A stretch of 64,000 nucleotides of DNA from Candidatus Bipolaricaulota bacterium (lineage in GTDB: Bacteria > Bipolaricaulota > Bipolaricaulia > Bipolaricaulales > Bipolaricaulaceae): assembly GCA_025060415.1 (NCBI GenBank), contig JANXBT010000001.1, positions 395,628-459,627 of the forward strand, in the 5' to 3' direction. The translations under genes were made by a program, and so were the position numbers. Positions within the stretch are counted from its first letter, which is position 1; each line of letters starts with the position of its first letter. Under the pieces are notes generated by a model. The model did no database searches. It was not told the DNA's origin and worked only from the letters and a program-made list of their open reading frames with translations. Positions 9,004 through 17,599 of this stretch are shown piece after piece.

Positions 9004-9625
9004 TTATAGGGCGGCTTCAGAGCCGGGGCGGCGGGGCGGCGGGGGCTGGGGAAGCCTTTCCGTGAAGGCCTGCAAGAGCCGGCGCTCCTCCCGCCCCAGC
9101 CTCTTTGGGATCACCACGCGCAGCCGCACCTTGAGGTCGCCGCGGCCCTGGGGGCCCGGAAGCCCGCGGTCCCGCAGCACCAGCACCCCATCTGGCTCCG
9201 TGCCCTCCGGGACCTCCAGCTCCGCCTCGCCCTCCAGGGTGGGCACGCGGATCCTCCCCCCAAGGACGAGGGTGGCGTAGTGCACGGGGACCTCCACCCA
9301 GAGGTCCCGCCCCTGGCGGGCGAACAGGGGATGGGGTTGGATTTCCACGACCACGTGGAGGTCCCCGGGCGGCCCGCCGGCCACGCCGGCGTTGCCCTGC
9401 CCGGGGAAGACAAGGCGCGCCCCGTCCTCCACGCCTGCGGGGATGGCGAGGGTGACCTCCGCCCGTTCCCGGGTGCGGCCGCTCCCCTTGCAGCCCGGGC
9501 AGGGGGACTCCGGGACCTCCCCCACGCCCCCGCACTCCGGGCAGGTGCGCACGTTCACGAACGTGCCGAACATGGAGAACTGGCGGTACTCGATGCGGCC
9601 GGTGCCGCGGCAGGTGGGACAGGCC
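9004..9625 (-). pseudogene. dnaJ: dnaJ 3' fragment (left copy, truncated)
   Basis: The frame ends at TAA 9004-9006 and encodes the last ~205 residues of DnaJ. It starts abruptly inside the second zinc-finger repeat (CPTCRGTG) and includes [16 protein letters not shown] and the two C-terminal substrate-binding domains. Homology to the intact dnaJ at 20438-21568 stops at about 9625, and the sequence beyond is unrelated and AT-richer. There is no J domain, so it cannot act as a DnaJ. Its C-terminal tail (RLPQPPPPRRPGSEAAL) differs from the intact gene's tail. It is probably the original host end, because it sits next to the host thioredoxin gene. Confidence 0.9.
9051..9625. repeat. 575-base direct repeat, left copy (dnaJ-derived)
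   Basis: Aligns without gaps to 20473-21047 at a constant offset of 11422. I count nine mismatches, about 98% identity. Both copies have the same orientation and flank the AT-richer island. Confidence 0.95.
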
Positions 9626-10171
9626 TGTTTGATCTCCTCTCTCCCGTTTTGGACACCCGAAAAATACCGTTTTTCCCGGCGCCGTGGCCAGAGAGACCAG
9701 CTTTGCGGCGATGGACAATATTAAAAGAAGATTGGGATGCCCATGTCGAGGGGCTTTTTAGTCTTATTGGACAGAATTGTAGACATAACGAGGTGTGCGA
9801 TGTCGTTTGTTTGTTCAGCATGTAACCAAATGCAGTTGGTTGTCATCGAGAGCAGGGCATCTCTGACGAGTTTTAGATCTCCCGTTTATGCTTGGCTAAG
9901 AACAACGCTCCCGTCTTTCAACTCAGCAGCATTCGGGCAAAGGATTTGTCTTGAAAAAAAGATCTTTGGCGAAGACATTCAAAGAAAAGGGATTCTTCGG
10001 CGGAGTTGAAAAGAGCCTAAAATAGAATTAGCCTAACCCTCACCTCGATTACCGTGTTTCTAACCTCCAATCTCAAAAATTCCACCGCGTTCAAAAGATT
10101 GCGTGTGCGGTCTCCCTTTCCAGTTGCGCCCTCTTTTTTTTATGAAGCAAGGAATAGTTCCTAAAAGTTAA
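9626..10171. other. Island left end without a recognisable gene
   Basis: About 545 AT-richer bases between the dnaJ fragment and the GH3 terminator. The longest frame (9737-10009, 90 codons, plus strand) resembles nothing I know and has no good ribosome site. A T-run at 10132-10140 and scattered A-rich tracts are visible, but no repeats or transposase remnants. It may be decayed island DNA. Confidence 0.5.
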
Positions 10172-10210
10172 GGGCCGCCAAGTAAGTGTACTTGGCGGCC
10201 CTTCTTTTCA
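10172..10210 (-). terminator. Terminator of the divergent GH3 gene
   Basis: A perfect 13-base stem (10172-10184 with 10189-10201, GGGCCGCCAAGTA and its complement) with a four-base loop lies 18 bases beyond the GH3 stop. T-rich sequence follows on both strands, so it may act in both directions. Confidence 0.85.
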
Positions 10211-10219
10211 TCGTTCTTA

Positions 10220-12112
10220 TCAGTAGCTCAGTCCAAAGCCATAGTCAAACATGGGGTTTTCAAGATCAAAGGGAACGTCTTCCTTCTGAGCCAAGACGGA
10301 CTCCATACTTGAGGGGATTTGGAACGGCAATTTACCAACGGGCTTGAAGCGACCAAAGATCACGTCGAGAAGCGCATTATCTTGGATATCAAAGGTGGCG
10401 ATAAGTGCATTCACACTTTTAACAAGTTCGGGTTTAACTACAGTCGGAGCTCGATCAAAATTCAGCACAAGAATTATTGGGATGCCCGCGGAACGGGCTA
10501 CGTCGATTGGTTTTAGTCTCTCAGGAGGAATTTCGATTCCACCAACATCGATCTCAATGATTGCAAAATCGGCCTCGTTTGGATTATCTACTACTGTTGC
10601 ATATTGGCTCAAGACAGCGGGGTCTACGCCCATAAGGTATGAAATAGTGACGCCAAATCTGGTTACCGTTAGGATGCTTGAAGGTGCATAAACTTTTGGC
10701 CTGCGGGCTACAACTTTATTAGGTGAAATCTCGAGCACTGCTTCAGGCAAAGGCAAGATTCCATCGTTTTTGAGGAGCACTACAGATTCTAGCTGTGCTT
10801 GGTATCCAAGCGCTTTGAACTCCGCCGAGCCTACAATTGCTTGAGCCCTAATTGGATCGACATACGGATCTTCAAAGAGTCCAAGCTGGAATTTGAGTCT
10901 AAGAATTTTGCGTACGGATTGATTTATGCGTTCTTCGGAAACTTTTCCTTCCTTTACAAGCGCGATCAGCGGCTCAGGATCTCTTTCGCCGCCAAACATA
11001 TCTACACCGGCTTCGAGAGCCAAGAGATAACGACCCTTAATGTCAAGTGCTGCGAGATCTTCCCGTAGAGGCCCTACTCGAGAAATCACTCCCCAATCCG
11101 TACACATAATGATGTCTGAGAAGCCGAGCTCTACTCGAAGAAGATGGTCAAGATATTTGGAGTAGCAAACGGCACATTTATCCGCAAAGGGGATTCCACT
11201 GTAATAACACATGGTTGCAGGAGCACCTGCTTTGAACGCTGCGATGAAGGGTTTTAAATGATATTCGAAATTGTTTCCGGGATAGGCAAACCAACGCCCA
11301 GCACCGCCCGCATGAGGTCCAGAACCAGGCCAGTGCTTGGGCATCGTAACAATGCTGTTCGGGCCTAAAGTCTCTCCTTGAGCCCCTTTAATAAAGGCGG
11401 CAGCCATTGCAGCCGTCAACTCTGCGTCTTCGCCAAATGTTTCACCATTGCGTCCCCACCGCGGTTCCGTCATTACGTCAACGATAGGACCGAGGAACAT
11501 ATGGAGGCCAACTGCACGATACTCTATAGCCATAACTTCACCAAAACGTTTAGCAAGTTCGAGATTACGTGTTGCAGCAATGCCCAACATACCCTCACGC
11601 TTTGGCCAGGCGGAGAAATATTGAGTCCCTGTTACATGTCCTATTAGAAGTGCCCCGTGACGAGGATCACTGCTAAAGATTATTGGTATCCCTAAACGGC
11701 TTGATTCAGCGACTTCCTGCATGGCGTTAGTCCATGTTGCGAACATTTGCGGCGGCGATACAGCGTTGGTGAGAATGCATCCCAAACCGACATCTAAAAT
11801 CCAACGCTTAGCATTAGCTTTAACCCACTCTAAGGTATGAGGAGCACCTAAGTTAGGGTGCAGCAATTGTCCGATCTTTTCCTCAAGCGTCATTTGGGCC
11901 AAAAGGTTTTCCACCCTTTCGTCTACGGAAAGACGCCAATCCTCGTATGGGTCAAGGACTCCATTTTTATTGAGGTCTTTGAATTTGAAGCCGCCAATTT
12001 CAAGAATAGGCACAACTCGAGCCTCAATTTCCGGTTGTTTTACCGATCCCAACCCATTGACCGCATACAGACCAAAAACAACAAGCACTCCAAACAAGAT
12101 CTTCTTTAACAT
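10220..12112 (-). CDS. Secreted glycoside hydrolase family 3 (beta-glucosidase-like)
   Basis: 630 residues from ATG 12112, chosen because GAAGGAGGAAAA sits just upstream and the product then opens with a signal peptide (about 1-20). Next comes a perfect EF-hand-type loop, DLNKNGVLDPYEDW near residue 46, as in many bacterial GH3 proteins. The catalytic barrel follows with TEPRWGRNGETFGED near 215, KHWPGSGP near 259 and the nucleophile Asp339 in CTDWGV. The second domain (about 390-630) has VVLLKNDGILPLP. KHWPGSGP and EPRWGR favour the glucosidase branch over NagZ. It should release sugars outside the cytoplasm for the adjacent ABC importer. It is transcribed divergently from the ROK gene. Confidence 0.9.
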   Translation of the reverse strand: MLKKILFGVLVVFGLYAVNGLGSVKQPEIEARVVPILEIGGFKFKDLNKNGVLDPYEDWRLSVDERVENLLAQMTLEEKIGQLLHPNLGAPHTLEWVKANAKRWILDVGLGCILTNAVSPPQMFATWTNAMQEVAESSRLGIPIIFSSDPRHGALLIGHVTGTQYFSAWPKREGMLGIAATRNLELAKRFGEVMAIEYRAVGLHMFLGPIVDVMTEPRWGRNGETFGEDAELTAAMAAAFIKGAQGETLGPNSIVTMPKHWPGSGPHAGGAGRWFAYPGNNFEYHLKPFIAAFKAGAPATMCYYSGIPFADKCAVCYSKYLDHLLRVELGFSDIIMCTDWGVISRVGPLREDLAALDIKGRYLLALEAGVDMFGGERDPEPLIALVKEGKVSEERINQSVRKILRLKFQLGLFEDPYVDPIRAQAIVGSAEFKALGYQAQLESVVLLKNDGILPLPEAVLEISPNKVVARRPKVYAPSSILTVTRFGVTISYLMGVDPAVLSQYATVVDNPNEADFAIIEIDVGGIEIPPERLKPIDVARSAGIPIILVLNFDRAPTVVKPELVKSVNALIATFDIQDNALLDVIFGRFKPVGKLPFQIPSSMESVLAQKEDVPFDLENPMFDYGFGLSY

Positions 12113-12216
12113 TTTTCCTCCTTCTTTAAGTTCGAGACCTGCTTTACGGCCAGACGACCAGCTCCTTCCACATTTTCTGTAAGATCGCGCGACCACCTCC
12201 TTCCTTCTCTTAAGCA

Positions 12217-12245
12217 ATAATACCGACCCAACGTCCGCCTGTCAA
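12217..12245 (-). promoter_or_regulatory. Sigma-70-type promoter for the divergent GH3 gene
   Basis: Reading the minus strand, TTGACA (12245-12240), 17 bases, then TATTAT (12222-12217). Transcription would start near 12210, leaving a leader of about 98 bases before ATG 12112. It is a near-consensus match. Confidence 0.8.
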
Positions 12246-12298
12246 GTCCCCCCGGTACACCGCGGGAAAACTGTCGGAAATGTAACTCTCTTGGAGCC

Positions 12299-12324
12299 TT
12301 GCGCACAATCCTTGAAGTGCGCAA
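12299..12324. promoter_or_regulatory. Candidate operator for the ROK regulator
   Basis: A perfect inverted repeat TTGCGCAC-N10-GTGCGCAA lies between the two divergent promoters, ending two bases before the -35 of the ROK promoter. Position and symmetry suit a dimeric repressor site. Binding by the ROK protein is inferred. Confidence 0.55.
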
Positions 12325-12326
12325 CC

Positions 12327-12355
12327 TTGACAAGGGGCCAAAATCCAAGTATACT
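12327..12355 (+). promoter_or_regulatory. Sigma-70-type promoter for the ROK gene and sugar operon
   Basis: TTGACA (12327-12332), 17 bases, TATACT (12350-12355). The predicted start of transcription (about 12362) falls almost on ATG 12365, so the message would be leaderless if that ATG is used. Confidence 0.85.
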
Positions 12356-12364
12356 TTATTCGGA

Positions 12365-13531
12365 ATGAGAACAAAGTCACAGAGGTTGGTGCTAAACCCA
12401 AAGGCCATGGGTGATCATCACCGTTCTCTTCTCCTCCGCTATTTGCGCCTTAATGGGCCGACCTCTCGTGCTAACCTAGCTAGATCCTTAGGGTTGGCCC
12501 CATCGGTCGTGTCCCGGTTGGCGCGAGAGTTGCTTGCCGAGGGGTGTTTAGTAGAACGAGAGTGCATAAAAACGTCAGTCGGACGCAAACCTACACTTCT
12601 AGCTTTTAATCCTAATTATCGCACAGTGATCGGCGCTCATATTCAAACCGATAAATTGGAATGTGCACTTCTCAATCTAGGTGGTTATGTGCTTGCCCGC
12701 TGGGAATCCATCATCGAAAGAGAGCCCATGCCGGAACAAGTTTTAGAACTCCTCTTCAAAGCCGTGAACGCCCTTCGGCAGGAGAATACGTTAGGGATAG
12801 GGGTAGCTATTTCTGGTCTCATTGATGCGAAAACGGGAAAAATCGTGTTCTCTCCCGTCTTGCAGTGGGAGGGAATTAACATTCGTGAGGTCTTGGAAAA
12901 AGGCTGCACTCTTCCGGTGTATGTGGAGAATGACGCGAATGCTTTGGCCGCCGCCGAACTTCTCCATGGCGCAGGCCGCAATTATAAAGACTTCCTGTGC
13001 GTAATGATAAGCGATGGTTTAGGGTGCGGCGTGGTTCTAGGAGGACGTCTATATCGAGGAACGCTGGGAGGGGCTGGAGAGCTGGGGCACACCACAATTG
13101 ATCTTGGTGACGACGCCCCTATTTGTCGCTGTGGCGAACAAGGTTGTCTTGAAGAATTTTGTTCCAAGCGGGCCCTGAACAGAGAAGCTCAGCGCCTTGG
13201 GCTAAAGGATTGGCGGGTACTAGGAGAAATGGCACGTATGGGTGACCCCTATGCTCAGAAAGCTTTCCTTCGTTTTGGCTACTACCTAGGGGTGGGCTTG
13301 AAAAACGCGGTGAATCTCCTAAACCCAGAAGCAGTGATCATCGGCGGTGATCTGACGGAGTTCGCAGACCTCTTTTTAAACACCGTGAAAGAAGTGGTAC
13401 GCAAACATTGTTTTCCTGGCGGACGGACTGCTCCGGAGATCATGCTTTGGCAAGTGGGTAAGGAAGGTTTCCTGATAGGTGCAGGCGGCTTAGTCGTCGA
13501 GGAGTTTTTGAGCTCGCCCATACGGACGTAA
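12365..13531 (+). CDS. ROK-family transcriptional regulator
   Basis: 388 residues from ATG 12365 (an alternative ATG is at 12407). An N-terminal winged helix-turn-helix (TSRANLARSLGLAPSVVSRL near residue 35) is followed by the sugar-kinase-like ROK domain. Visible are VENDANALAAAE near residue 200, the GGAGELGHTT signature near 240, and the zinc motif CRCGEQGC near 256. It most likely represses the divergent GH3 gene and the downstream import operon and is released by a sugar or sugar phosphate. It is the first gene of the plus-strand unit. The next gene starts 17 bases after it, so autoregulation through the adjacent inverted repeat is plausible. Confidence 0.9.
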   Translation: MRTKSQRLVLNPKAMGDHHRSLLLRYLRLNGPTSRANLARSLGLAPSVVSRLARELLAEGCLVERECIKTSVGRKPTLLAFNPNYRTVIGAHIQTDKLECALLNLGGYVLARWESIIEREPMPEQVLELLFKAVNALRQENTLGIGVAISGLIDAKTGKIVFSPVLQWEGINIREVLEKGCTLPVYVENDANALAAAELLHGAGRNYKDFLCVMISDGLGCGVVLGGRLYRGTLGGAGELGHTTIDLGDDAPICRCGEQGCLEEFCSKRALNREAQRLGLKDWRVLGEMARMGDPYAQKAFLRFGYYLGVGLKNAVNLLNPEAVIIGGDLTEFADLFLNTVKEVVRKHCFPGGRTAPEIMLWQVGKEGFLIGAGGLVVEEFLSSPIRT

Positions 13532-13548
13532 TATGGAAGGAGGTCAGA

Positions 13549-14310
13549 ATGCGGGCGCTAAAGTGGTTGGTTGGTTTGCTGGCTATTTGGGTCTCTGCTG
13601 GACAAGCACTGGAGGCCATAGCTTGGCGTGCTCCCGGTCCAGTCGTAATCGACGGAGCGCTGAACGAATGGATTACCTCCGATCCCATTATTATAAAAGA
13701 CGCAAAACAAGCAATCGTTGCCCCTTATCTTTGGGGAGGCTCCCTGGATTGCAGTGTCACTGTATACGTGATGTGGGATGAGGAAAATCTTTACATTGCT
13801 GCGGAGATATTCGATGACGTTCCCTTTACAGCTCGCGCAGGCTTTCGTCCGGATGAGGCCGACAGCCTTGGTGTTTACTTGAGCACAAATCCCCAGGCCA
13901 ATCCTGTTCGTAAGCACTATGAAGCTACCGATTTTCGAATTTTGCTGATGATCGACGGTTATGAATTTAACACTGCTATTGATCGTGATATGCTTACTGA
14001 TCCCAAAGGAATTGAAACGGCAGGGATGTATGGGGATGAACAAGTTTTGTCTGGTTATGAGGCCGCTGCTGTACCCACTAAACGGGGATGTATCTTTGAG
14101 GCCAAGATTCCATTCAAAGCTTTATCTAATGAGCAAATCCCTGTGTTTGTGCCAAGGGACGGTGTTAAAGTTGGCTTTAACATCGAAATCAATGATATCG
14201 ATATGCCATGCCCGGGCATCGGTGCCAAAACTTTAGCCTGGACTGGTACAGAGGCTATCCGGCAGAATCCTAGTGAATGGGGCGTCCTCATCTTTAGGAT
14301 AAAAAGATAG
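13549..14310 (+). CDS. Secreted CBM9-like carbohydrate-binding protein
   Basis: 253 residues with a signal peptide (1-20, ending SAGQA-LEA). The rest looks like a single family-9 carbohydrate-binding/DOMON-type beta sandwich: VIDGALNEW near residue 32, VYVMWDEENLYIAAEIFDD near 75, and DSLGVYLSTN near 105. These correspond to the 'IDG..dd.W' and 'vr.lwdd..LYv...v.D' signatures of the family. The ribosome site GGAAGGAGGTC precedes ATG 13549. It sits between the ROK regulator and the binding protein of the importer, so it probably holds or presents glucan-type substrate at the cell surface. Family fairly sure, ligand unknown. Confidence 0.75.
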   Translation: MRALKWLVGLLAIWVSAGQALEAIAWRAPGPVVIDGALNEWITSDPIIIKDAKQAIVAPYLWGGSLDCSVTVYVMWDEENLYIAAEIFDDVPFTARAGFRPDEADSLGVYLSTNPQANPVRKHYEATDFRILLMIDGYEFNTAIDRDMLTDPKGIETAGMYGDEQVLSGYEAAAVPTKRGCIFEAKIPFKALSNEQIPVFVPRDGVKVGFNIEINDIDMPCPGIGAKTLAWTGTEAIRQNPSEWGVLIFRIKR

Positions 14311-14329
14311 GAAGTAAGAGGAGGAAGCC

Positions 14330-15649
14330 ATGGCTATGCGAATCTTCATGGTGTGGGTGGTTGTAAGTTCGCTCGTTTACTCTCTAGGTGTAGCTCAGGA
14401 TATCGCTGCCATTGTCGGCAATGCCAAGGCAACCGGAGTGTTGAATGTGTATCACTGGTGGACCGCTGGTGGAGAGAAAGAGGCAATCGAGGCTGCATTG
14501 GAGATTTTCCGCGCTCGTTATCCTCGGGTTCAGGTACTATCCAACGCTATCCCTGGCGGGGCTGGCGGCGCCATGGTGATGAAAGTGAAAATTCTCATGG
14601 TGACAGGCAATGCTCCGGAGACTTTCCAGGCCCATCCCGGTTTTGAAATACAACCCTATACCGATGCCAACCTGCTCCTTCCTTTGGATGGGCTTTGGGC
14701 TTACGGCAACATTGCGGAGCGGCTTATCCCTGGAATTGCTGAGTTGTGCCGAGTTAATGGCACATACTATGCTGTTCCCATCGGGATTCACAAGTGCAAC
14801 GTGATCTGGTATAACAAACGCTTGTTTGATGAATGCGGAGTTCAGCCCCCCGGGGAACCCGTAACCTGGGAGGAGTTCTGGGCGCTTTGCGAGGAGCTGG
14901 CGCGGAAGCTACCCCCCGGGAAATATGTGTTGGACCTCGGCGATCGGCAGGGTTGGACGGCCACGCACGCGTTTGAAGCCCTCATGATGGGGGTGAGCCC
15001 ACACATTTACGAAAATTTCATCAACGGAGTGGCCACAGAGGAAGAGATCGCCAAAGTTCTGGACGTGTACAAGAAGTTTTTGCGTTACGTAGCCCCCGAT
15101 CATACAGCCAGGCTGTGGTACGAAACAGCCGGTGAGGTCTACGCCGGTAATATCGCCATGTACCTTATGGGCGACTGGATGAAGGCTTACTTTGCTTCCC
15201 GAGGTTGGAAATATGGGAGGGATTACGGGGCCTTTTCTGTGCCCGGAACTTCCGACAAGTTTGGGGTTTGCATCGATACCTTTGTTGTACCGCGGGGTTC
15301 CGCTAACCGCGAGAACGGGTTAAGGTGGGCTTATCTTTGCGCAGACCCTGAACTTCAATTGCTTTTTACGCAACGCAAAGGTTCTATCTCCCCTTATCGA
15401 GATTTCCCCGTTGATCTTTACGATGAGCTGACCCTCGGTTTCTATCGTCAGCTCATGTCCCCGGAGACCCTCGTTTATCCGAGCTTTGCTCATGGTACCG
15501 CCCTCCCTTGGGAGGTCCTCATGGATCTCCATAGCCGCATTACCGATTTCACCACCAGCGCTGATCCTGATGTACACCGGTTTGCTCGGCTCATTGCCCA
15601 GTCGCTCAAGGAGGCAGGCGTGCAACCGCGGTGGGACATCGTGCGCTAG
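14330..15649 (+). CDS. Sugar ABC transporter substrate-binding protein (family 1)
   Basis: 439 residues with a signal peptide (about 1-24). VYHWWTAGGEKEAIEAAL near residue 39 closely resembles the start of glucose/mannose-type binding proteins. The WYNKRLFDECGVQPP segment near residue 160 and MYLMGDWMKAYF near 280 are also standard for family-1 solute-binding proteins. No lipobox cysteine is visible, so it may be anchored by an uncleaved signal or be free in a periplasm. It lies in one operon with two permeases and an ATPase, interrupted by the second GH3 gene. The likely cargo is a mono- or oligosaccharide released by the GH3 enzymes. Confidence 0.9.
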   Translation: MAMRIFMVWVVVSSLVYSLGVAQDIAAIVGNAKATGVLNVYHWWTAGGEKEAIEAALEIFRARYPRVQVLSNAIPGGAGGAMVMKVKILMVTGNAPETFQAHPGFEIQPYTDANLLLPLDGLWAYGNIAERLIPGIAELCRVNGTYYAVPIGIHKCNVIWYNKRLFDECGVQPPGEPVTWEEFWALCEELARKLPPGKYVLDLGDRQGWTATHAFEALMMGVSPHIYENFINGVATEEEIAKVLDVYKKFLRYVAPDHTARLWYETAGEVYAGNIAMYLMGDWMKAYFASRGWKYGRDYGAFSVPGTSDKFGVCIDTFVVPRGSANRENGLRWAYLCADPELQLLFTQRKGSISPYRDFPVDLYDELTLGFYRQLMSPETLVYPSFAHGTALPWEVLMDLHSRITDFTTSADPDVHRFARLIAQSLKEAGVQPRWDIVR

Positions 15650-15658
15650 GAGGTCTAT

Positions 15659-17581
15659 ATGTGCCTTGCCAACGTGTTTGTCCTGTGTTTCTGTTTGGTG
15701 GCCTTTGCTCTAGCCGCTGAGCCACCCGTTGTGCAGACACGCTACAAGCCGCTCTTGTGCGTGGACGGCTACCTTTTTCGCGATCTAAACGCTAATGGCC
15801 AGCTCGATGTTTACGAAGATTGGCGACGTTCTGTGGATGAGCGTGTAGAAGATTTGCTCGCTCGAATGACCTTAGCCGAAAAAGTGGCGCAGATGATGCA
15901 TCCCACTTTCATCCCCCGTCCAGATGGGTCGCCTCCACCATTCATGGAAAAGTGGTGCCGCGACTTGCAAATCGGGTTTGTATTGGTTCGGGACCTTCCT
16001 AGTGCCCGAGCTGCTGCGGAGTGTATGAATCGGCTCCAAGAGTGGTGCGAGCAATCGCGCTTGGGCATTCCTATAGTGGTAAGCATGGACTCCATTCATG
16101 GCTTAAGTTATGTAAATGGCGGTATCGTTTATCCTCATAACCTAGGGCTCGCGGCCATAGGGGATCTCAATTTAGTGAGAGCTTTAGTAGAAGCCGCCCG
16201 AAAAGAGCATCTTGCAGTGGGTGTGCGCATGACGCTTTCACCCAATGCCGATCTAGCTACCGAACCTCGGTGGGGGCGCGTGTACGAGTGTCCGGGTGAG
16301 GACGCCAACTTTGCTGCTGAATTCGTGCGCGTATATGTAGAAGCTTACCAAAATGGAACCGCGTTGAACAGGGACTCTATAATTTGTTGTGTTAAACACT
16401 TTCCTGGCGCTGGTCCGCAAATGGAAGGGGTGGACATGGCTCCCATCGTCTCGACTCCTGAAACCCTGCCACTTCATCTTCTGCCGTTTAAGGCGGCTAT
16501 TGAAGTAGGTGTAGCGAGCGTTATGCCTTATTACAGTATTCCCTTGGCCCTGGATACCATGGCCGCGCTGGGTTCTAGAAAAACTTTACAGGACTTGTTG
16601 CGCCAAAACCTTGGTTTTACTGGCTTCATTAACACTGACTGGGGGATGCAGTTTGGCATCCGCCAAGCAGGGATGTTTTGGGGGCGGGAGATCTCCAACG
16701 ATGAAGCGCTTATCATTGGTATCGAACAGGCTGAGGTAGATGTCGTAGGTGGGGCTTCGCCTCGGGATATAAGCGATGTCGTGCGCTTGGTGGAGATTGG
16801 GAAAATCCGTGTTGAGCGAATTAATGAATCTGTACGTCGCATTCTTCGCGTCAAGTTTATGCTTGGAATTTTCGAGAACCCCTATGTCGACCCCTCTCAT
16901 GCTGAAAAAATCGTCGGTTGCCCCGCGCATCAAGCGCTCTCTTTAGAGGCCGCCCGGCGTTCCCTCACGCTTATAAAAAACACCGGGATTCTGCCCCTGC
17001 GAAACGTGAATTCCATTCTGGTAGCAGGTTTGCGTGCTGGGGACGTGGATAGTCTGACCGGAGGGTGGACATCGAAGCAAACCGGGCTCACGATCGTCGA
17101 AGCCATACGGGCTTTAGCGGGCGAGGGGGTTCGTGTGCACTACGTCGCGGAAAACGTGGAGGAGGCCAGGGTTCGGGCCGCTGGTAGCGATGTTGCCATC
17201 GTGGTGGTGGGTGAACCGGCGTACGTGCATAACCCTCCTTGGGGAGCGAGCACCTTGGAGCTTACTTCATCGCAACAAAAGCTCCTGGAAGCTGTCCATG
17301 AAACGGGAACCCCTCTTGTTGTTGTGGTGTTGTTGGCGCGCCCTTATATTTTGACGTGGTGCGCGGAAAAAGCTGATGCCATAATCATCGCCTACTTGCC
17401 GGGTACGCAAGGTGCCCAAGCCATCGCAGAGGTTTTGTTTGGTCGCGTAAACCCTCAAGGTCGGCTTCCTATCCAGTTGCCTCGCAACATGGAGCAAGTG
17501 CGCAACCAGCGTAGCGATCTCCCCGCGGACCTTACCGACCCGCTTTACGAACGCGGGTTTGGCCTCAGCTACAGTGGGTGA
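15659..17581 (+). CDS. Secreted glycoside hydrolase family 3, second paralogue
   Basis: 640 residues, clearly related to the GH3 at 10220-12112. The layout is a signal peptide (1-20), an EF-hand-type loop (DLNANGQLDVYEDW near 42), TEPRWGRVYECPGED near 201, KHFPGAGPQ near 246, the nucleophile Asp327 in NTDWGM, and a C-terminal domain beginning near 400 (SLTLIKNTGILPL). It starts nine bases after the binding-protein gene behind AGGAGG, so it is inside the import operon. The active-site surroundings differ from the paralogue (DSIHG against DPRHG near the first loop), which suggests different linkage or size preference. Beta-glucosidase-like activity is inferred. Confidence 0.9.
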   Translation: MCLANVFVLCFCLVAFALAAEPPVVQTRYKPLLCVDGYLFRDLNANGQLDVYEDWRRSVDERVEDLLARMTLAEKVAQMMHPTFIPRPDGSPPPFMEKWCRDLQIGFVLVRDLPSARAAAECMNRLQEWCEQSRLGIPIVVSMDSIHGLSYVNGGIVYPHNLGLAAIGDLNLVRALVEAARKEHLAVGVRMTLSPNADLATEPRWGRVYECPGEDANFAAEFVRVYVEAYQNGTALNRDSIICCVKHFPGAGPQMEGVDMAPIVSTPETLPLHLLPFKAAIEVGVASVMPYYSIPLALDTMAALGSRKTLQDLLRQNLGFTGFINTDWGMQFGIRQAGMFWGREISNDEALIIGIEQAEVDVVGGASPRDISDVVRLVEIGKIRVERINESVRRILRVKFMLGIFENPYVDPSHAEKIVGCPAHQALSLEAARRSLTLIKNTGILPLRNVNSILVAGLRAGDVDSLTGGWTSKQTGLTIVEAIRALAGEGVRVHYVAENVEEARVRAAGSDVAIVVVGEPAYVHNPPWGASTLELTSSQQKLLEAVHETGTPLVVVVLLARPYILTWCAEKADAIIIAYLPGTQGAQAIAEVLFGRVNPQGRLPIQLPRNMEQVRNQRSDLPADLTDPLYERGFGLSYSG

Positions 17582-17599
17582 AAAGGGGAGGGTGGTGGG

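Noticed and set aside
9737..10009. 90-codon reading frame at the island left end
   Set aside because: No ribosome site, no recognisable motif, and it lies in a stretch without other coding signs.
10220..17581. GH3 proteins as NagZ-type N-acetylglucosaminidases, given nagA-nagB in the window
   Set aside because: The NagZ motif KH(F/I)PGHG...DSH is absent. KHWPGSGP, KHFPGAGP and EPRWGR fit the glucosidase branch, and nagAB are outside the island.
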